Assembly (NCBI GenBank): GCA_000469685.2
Contig: LS997566.1
Coordinates: 23,575,432-23,639,431 of the forward strand
Direction: 5' to 3'
DNA length: 64,000 nt
From: Haemonchus contortus
Lineage: Eukaryota; Nematoda; Chromadorea; Rhabditida; Trichostrongylidae
Shown: positions 60,601-64,000 of the stretch, piece after piece
How positions within the stretch are numbered: position 1 is the first letter of the stretch
Layout of the letters: every line of letters starts with the position of its first letter
Position numbers and translations under genes: made by a program
Notes under the pieces: generated by a model
Told to the model about the DNA's origin: nothing
Database searches by the model: none
What the model saw: only the letters and a program-made list of their open reading frames with translations

Positions 60601-63600
60601 CGGGTTTGAGCTCATTTGAGAGTGGAGTTTCGCCCACTACAGGTCACCCTTGTGAGACTCTCGCATTGCATACAGCGGCGAGATAACAGCATTCAACAAG
60701 TTCACCTGTACTCAGTCCTCTCATCATAACTTCAGCTCAGCCTAAGTTAAATGCAACAATGGAGACTATAAAAGTAGCACCGGACGAATCGGCATTCACC
60801 TACCTCTCCATTCGACACGTGCTGTGTTCGGGTCCGGCTCCATCGATTCCGTGAGGTAATAGCAAAGTCAGACCAGACTGAGTCAACCATTTGCCTGAAA
60901 ATCGTTGTGTAAATCAAGCAGCCGAATTGATGCCACCATATACGACTTGATAATGGACAAGTTCAGCGTAAGTTCATAGATAGTAGTCACTCTCGTGTAG
61001 CATTCTGTGCAGAACCTCACCTTCAGCACTGGCCAGGAATGTATCGATAATAATTTGGGCACCATTGAAGAAATCACCAAACTGAGCTTCCCATACGCAC
61101 AACCGCCGTGGATGATCGAGAGAGAAGCCAAATTCATAACCGAGAATAGCTTCTTCCGACAAGAGATTATTTGCTACCTGAATTCTCCAATGGTTCTGTA
61201 TTGCAGGACAATAAGGTGAAATTGCAGGACACTTGATGGAAAATCGTGAACATTCGACGAAAATTCCACAATCATGAGTTATATCCATATTCTATTGCCA
61301 CATATTTTTTTTCTGATAGTCTGAGGTCTCAATTTATTCACTACTTGGAAGCATCCCTACTGATAAGAGACGTGATCGTGTGCTCGTTTTTTGAGATCAA
61401 CTCTATCACATATCGGCTTGACAGCAGAAGTACGACGTTCATGCAGAACCCACAAGTGCCCTAACGTAGCGGTGCATATCGTGCAGTTCTGCTAGACTAC
61501 CCATATGAACGAGTCATTCTTATAATCGCATCTTTTTTTAAAGAGACTTCACAGGAAAAGAATACGACTCACCTCAAGAAATCCTTTTTGGTCATCGGAA
61601 ATGAAGTTGAGAGGTATGTGAGTCAGATCAGATTTATTATCCACCAGCATTGCATGTCTGAAGGGTCATAAGTCCTTTCATTGCAAATTCAAAAACAAAA
61701 GTTTGTAATTTATGTTAATCCATCGTGAATAAGAAACGTTGCTCCTGCATCAAACAGTTAATAATCTGGGTAACTCAGTAATTACCTTCCTCTATCAGTG
61801 CACTAACTGGATCACAGCAGGTGTGAATATACGTTATATGCAAAAACGGAGAAATTTCACAAAATAATTTCTGAAACGCTGAATGGCATCTTTCAGAGTA
61901 GGCCGTTGGGCGCTGAGCGAGGACGGCTCAGCGTCGAACATTGTGAACAACACCGGTGGTTGATCGATATCGCTTGGGTCAGCGGCGGATTAATAATCGA
62001 TTGAGTTTTTACTGGTTGTGCTTATTCCTTTCTTTCTTTTTTTATAATATATAGGTTTGTTTCTGCTTCATTGACTACACTGGTATAATGTGATGGAAAA
62101 GTAACATCAAGGAAAAGCTATACGCTGCTCTGCTCGGAAATTAATATGCTCCAAGGCAAACACCGATCCCAGCGGTGGTGTGGACGCTCACGCGGCTTCG
62201 ACGCTCCACGCTCAACGCTCATCGCTGTATTCTGGGAGCGCTCGTTTACTAAGCGAGGGCAGAATCGGGTCTACTTTTCACGTCAATGATGTTCTCTGCA
62301 GAAATGGTGATGTTCTGGTACTCAAATTCCGTAGAACTCAAGAAAAGACCTAACACGTAATCGGGTTAACCCTGATTGCCCAGGCTTCGGACAACCACCT
62401 TTTATACATTGAAAACAACTGCGCCATTAGACAAGTAAATGGGAGAAATAAATCCTTAGTGGATAATCATTCAGGATAAGGAGCAACAGATCGGGATCTC
62501 CTAATCATTAGCGTTAGTATAACCACACGAAGCCACGTGCAATTCTCTATTTATCATGTGCTCTTCTCCTTGGAAGCCACTTAATCCATGACAATCCGTT
62601 TCCGAAAACTTGAGACTTGGTTTGTTTATTCCGAAGTGGGAACTGGTGGAGCTTTTGGCATGGGATCCCTCCTTCTGTTATTCAGAGACCACAACCGCAC
62701 AACTTCTGAACTCCTTGTTTAACAAGCCTTTAAAAATGCCTTTGATCCGAGTGTATCGAGGAAATTCCAAGTACATTTGTAAGTTCTAGTGAGTATCTGT
62801 TAGTTTGGCGACGAACGCGACCGCTTTTGTGTAAAAAGGCAGCAAAAGGTGGGAGGCTGAAGGTTCGCACTCTCCTAGGGATTACCTCAACACAGTTTCG
62901 ATTTTCCACACTTAACAGTTCCATAGGGATTCAGTGGCTGCGTATTTTTAAAATAAAAAAGATTTTTACAATAGAGCTGTTCAGTCTTAAACAAGTGTGA
63001 ATAGTACAAGTATAATAATAGCAGATTTGGGGTTTAATAGCATAAAAGGCACAAAATATGGTAAAGGCGTTTATTGAAAAAGAGAGCAAGTTGTTTTTGT
63101 AGAAATCGGCTTGCAGCTGAACCAGGTACCAGGTGCGCAAGCAGCCCCTGTTCACCTGAAGATGAAGAGCAGAGCTTGTGTTGACATGGGCGCGTGATGC
63201 GAAAACCCCATAACCACTTAATAGGAAAGCCACAGAATTTGGACAAAATAAGCGATCATGAGGAGCCCCAAATAAGCAGGGGGACATGATGAAAAACAGC
63301 AGAAGTTGCTGTAAAAAGGGGAACTGGCGACAGCCAACAAAAACGGCTGGTCCTGCGACGCGTGGGATAAAGACTAGGGAGTAGAAAAAGTAGACTGTAG
63401 TTCAAACTTCACCGATATACCTGACCCTCCGTTCACAACTCTTTCAGACAAAAGGTTACTTTTCCTTGGCAAGAGATTCGCTCTATATCGCCGATAAAGA
63501 ATGATCGTTTTACACAAATAGCGACCGAGTCACCCACCGAAAGCTGAAAGTTGCTCGACCAACATCTTGACCACTGATACGGACGTCGTTTCCTTCTAAC

Positions 63601-63623
63601 ATTAGCGACCCAAAAGCCAGTGA
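48588..63623 (-). CDS. DHTKD1: DHTKD1: E1 subunit of 2-oxoadipate dehydrogenase, C-terminal half, 10 exons
   Basis: The protein is the thiamine-diphosphate-dependent E1 component that decarboxylates 2-oxoadipate in the mitochondrial matrix, in lysine, hydroxylysine and tryptophan catabolism, and works with DLST (E2) and DLD (E3). I assembled ten exons on the minus strand: 63538-63623, 61573-61657, 61021-61177, 60804-60894, 59368-59485, 55091-55156, 52890-52979, 52544-52700, 49670-49755 and 48588-48692. All junction phases fit and give about 345 residues, the length expected for the transketolase pyrimidine-binding domain plus the 2-oxoacid dehydrogenase C-terminal domain. Diagnostic motifs are [17 protein letters not shown] [50 protein letters not shown] and [14 protein letters not shown]. 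The [11 protein letters not shown] and QYFHLLRRQ forms favour DHTKD1 over the paralogue OGDH. The 5' exons (N-terminal domain and cofactor site) lie beyond the right edge. Introns reach 4.2 kb and carry repeats. Confidence 0.96.
49670..49755 (-). CDS. DHTKD1: DHTKD1 exon: [20 protein letters not shown]
   Basis: The acceptor is agtttcag and the donor is ATCTCG|gtaag. The exon reads [20 protein letters not shown] then FENALGIS, the hallmark C-terminal WSQEEPxNxGxWSF motif. The split Lys codon (A + AA) joins it to the previous exon. Confidence 0.97.
50380..50742 (-). CDS. Hypothetical 120-residue ORF inside a DHTKD1 intron
   Basis: This is the longest intact ATG-to-stop frame that is not explained by DHTKD1 itself, lying in the 52544-49755 intron on the same strand. 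It is basic at the N-terminus (SRRCRSRSK) and has a helical, Glu/Gln/Asn-rich C-terminal half. No motif is recognised. It may be a nested gene, a transposon remnant or chance. Confidence 0.2.
   Translation of the reverse strand: MCLFEKGVVSRRCRSRSKLPTTNDRQGYANIERLRRVFPFYQQPRLMPSDTISVITQQTISLVYRFEKSVARNRLRKIFFEISTFFQENVQKSENVFQRLVNNLIGKTEWETIQNLSVRS
51820..51850. repeat. 11 bp perfect stem hairpin
   Basis: TTCTGAAGGAA and TTCCTTCAGAA around a 9 nt loop, in a DHTKD1 intron. Confidence 0.65.
52544..52700 (-). CDS. DHTKD1: DHTKD1 exon: [20 protein letters not shown]...
   Basis: The exon lies between cttttcag and AAGA|gtgagt. It reads [40 protein letters not shown], then [12 protein letters not shown]. 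It opens the C-terminal domain, with the family motifs SGKHxY/W and RxExLCPFP. The reading frame happens to stay open for 548 bp into the intron. Confidence 0.97.
52890..52979 (-). CDS. DHTKD1: DHTKD1 exon: [20 protein letters not shown]
   Basis: A 30-codon exon, phase 0 at both ends, with acceptor cgtttag and donor CTAAG|gtaag. It reads [20 protein letters not shown] then [10 protein letters not shown]. The EMAPGT(T/Y)F motif is typical of DHTKD1. Confidence 0.94.
53660..53775 (+). repeat. Imperfect tandem duplication, about 60 bp
   Basis: TTTCACATTTCCGAATTTCG...ACCGGCGGTCTCTGATGCC is followed by TTTCATACTTCCAAATTTGG...ATCGGTGCTCTCTAGTGCC. It lies in the DHTKD1 intron between 52979 and 55091. 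Confidence 0.6.
54296..54335. repeat. Perfect 17 bp stem hairpin
   Basis: TTGTGTGGGGATGATCC pairs with GGATCATCCTCACACAA (one G-T wobble) around the loop AGTCTC. It is in a DHTKD1 intron. Confidence 0.75.
54801..54900. repeat. Long imperfect hairpin
   Basis: The core 54814-54885 pairs a 33 nt arm starting GAAGAAATGAGGCTTC with its near complement ending GCTTCATTTCTTC around a 5 nt loop; weaker pairing extends to 54801 and 54900. It is 466 bp from another hairpin. Confidence 0.7.
55091..55156 (-). CDS. DHTKD1: DHTKD1 exon: [20 protein letters not shown]
   Basis: A 22-codon exon, phase 0 at both ends, runs from tttacag to CCAAAG|gtgaga. It reads [20 protein letters not shown] then PK, matching the family segment RNFRKPLIV...PKxLLRxP. 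It is isolated by introns of 4.2 kb and 2.1 kb. Confidence 0.93.
56074..56331 (-). mobile_element. MULE-type MITE copy B (258 bp) with 9 bp TSD
   Basis: The direct repeat CACGCTGAC flanks the element at 56065-56073 and 56332-56340. The ends are inverted (GTGCGTTAGGAACG against CGTTCCTAACGCCC). The body matches copy A in reverse orientation. It lies in the 4.2 kb DHTKD1 intron. Confidence 0.78.
58525..58745 (+). mobile_element. Diverged SINE in a DHTKD1 intron
   Basis: A B-box-like GGTTCGAATCT at 58562-58572 is followed by a decayed body (GACTGGTACCAGAGTCGTTT, GGTGACCACCGCAAATCACT, ACACCCGCATTC). It is opposite in strand to the host gene. Confidence 0.6.
59368..59485 (-). CDS. DHTKD1: DHTKD1 exon: [10 protein letters not shown]...QYFHLLRRQ
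   Basis: The acceptor is tatttag and the donor is AGGCAG|gtaag. The exon reads [20 protein letters not shown] then [19 protein letters not shown], closely following the DHTKD1 segment VDGDTVNM...[15 protein letters not shown]. Confidence 0.97.
59797..60215 (+). pseudogene. Decayed mariner (Tc1/mariner) transposase fragment
   Basis: The plus strand retains a helix-turn-helix segment of mariner type, [16 protein letters not shown] (about 59879-59926), ending in a premature TGA. Further on, in shifted frames, are [11 protein letters not shown] (about 60090-60122) and [12 protein letters not shown] (about 60155-60193), similar to the mariner segments VYAKSxxE and MVWAGVTADGKTPL. Stops and frameshifts throughout mark it as dead. 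It sits antisense in a DHTKD1 intron. Confidence 0.7.
60804..60894 (-). CDS. DHTKD1: DHTKD1 exon: [21 protein letters not shown]
   Basis: The acceptor is attttcag and the donor is GGAGAG|gtaggtg. The exon reads [20 protein letters not shown] then [10 protein letters not shown], with the conserved LPHG and GPEHS segments of the pyrimidine-binding domain. The phase-2 end (AG) joins A of the next exon to encode Arg, giving CRMERFLQL. Confidence 0.96.
61021..61177 (-). CDS. DHTKD1: DHTKD1 exon: core WEAQFGDF motif
   Basis: The exon runs from ttcag|GTAGCA to GAAG|gtgagg and reads [20 protein letters not shown], then [20 protein letters not shown], then [20 protein letters not shown] is a core motif of 2-oxoacid dehydrogenase E1 enzymes. 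It ends in phase 1, completed by GC of the next exon (GGC, Gly). Confidence 0.97.
61573..61657 (-). CDS. DHTKD1: DHTKD1 exon: [20 protein letters not shown]...
   Basis: The exon lies between a ccttcag acceptor and a GAG|gtgagt donor. It completes the split Arg and reads [20 protein letters not shown] then DDQKGFLE, matching the family segment RHAMVV...YIPLNHM...QKGFLEV. Confidence 0.95.
61658..63537. other. DHTKD1 intron with possible small MITE
   Basis: At 61911-61933 there is a perfect stem, CGCTGAGC against GCTCAGCG, and at about 62185-62225 several ACGCTC repeats in partly inverted relation to it, so roughly 61905-62250 may be a decayed MITE. No missing exon is needed here because the phases of the flanking exons fit. 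Confidence 0.4.
63538..63623 (-). CDS. DHTKD1: DHTKD1 exon: [11 protein letters not shown]...VGRATFSFR
   Basis: The first resolvable exon reads [20 protein letters not shown] then VGRATFSFR. Its acceptor is ttctag and its donor is CG|gtgggt. The split Arg codon (CG + A) is completed by the next exon. This is the start of the pyrimidine-binding domain. The usual family motif GTFSQRH (GTFSHRH in OGDH) is read here as ATFSFRH. The preceding exon, expected to end in DWATAE, was not found between 63624 and 64000. Confidence 0.93.
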
Positions 63624-64000
63624 CTAGAATGAGAAACTTCACGTATGGGAAAGGTCTCATTCAACAAGAGTACTAGTTTTGATGTAACAAATCACTAAAT
63701 GAAGTTAAAACAAATGCCCAAAAAGGAGTGCACTCGAACAACTTGTCCAACTGTCAAAATGCCATTCCATTCCATCCCATTTTGATAGAGATATGGAAGT
63801 GTGACTGGCGGTTCTCCACCCCAAATGCGAAAAATCATTGTGAAGTTGCGTATTGCAATGAATGAGCACGTATCTTGAGCAGAAATGCATTCATGTAAAA
63901 TGATCTACGCGAAACTGATTCTTTTCAGAGATATGAGGTGGAACTACTAAGGGCCAAACACTCAAGGGGCAATGCGCAGTTCCTGTCTACACTTTTCTAC

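Overview
This is a eukaryotic nuclear window, most probably from a clade V (strongylid or hookworm-like) nematode. It has no long open reading frames, no bacterial-style gene packing, many short exons of about 70-300 bp with TTTYAG acceptors and GTAAG/GTGAG donors, introns from 58 bp to several kb, and a family of tRNA-derived SINEs. Two genes can be identified from translated exons whose reading phases mostly fit across the introns, both on the minus strand. The species cannot be fixed from the sequence alone. Layout: (1) About 1.5-8.9 kb is an island very rich in GC-capped hairpins. It holds a 1,689 bp element with 95 bp identical inverted ends and a 7 bp target duplication, an 89-92 bp tandem array, two further tandem duplications, and a modular element built from five back-to-back hairpins. 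A SINE of the family seen elsewhere in the window lies inside the island, which argues that the island is nematode nuclear DNA. (2) About 12.5-19.0 kb, minus strand, holds a kinesin-like gene of the VAB-8/KIF26 family. Seven motor-domain exons are resolved; possible extra 5' exons lie at 20.9 and 22.5 kb, and the C-terminal exons were not found with confidence. (3) About 19-48 kb is gene-poor intergenic or intronic DNA with SINEs, poly-C tracts, foldback repeats, a convincing two-exon C-terminal end of an unrecognised Cys-rich protein (34.5-35.0 kb, minus) and a few isolated exon candidates. (4) From 48.6 kb to the right edge, minus strand, lies the C-terminal half of DHTKD1 (2-oxoadipate dehydrogenase E1) in ten exons reading into the stop codon. 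The 5' half lies beyond the window. Its introns carry a decayed mariner transposase, a SINE, hairpin repeats and a MULE-type MITE. The MITE has a second copy in a vab-8 intron, each copy with its own 9 bp target duplication. How the genes relate: DHTKD1 acts in mitochondrial lysine and tryptophan breakdown, while VAB-8 is a cytoplasmic factor for neuron and axon migration. They share only orientation. No operon, spliced-leader site or shared pathway is evident.
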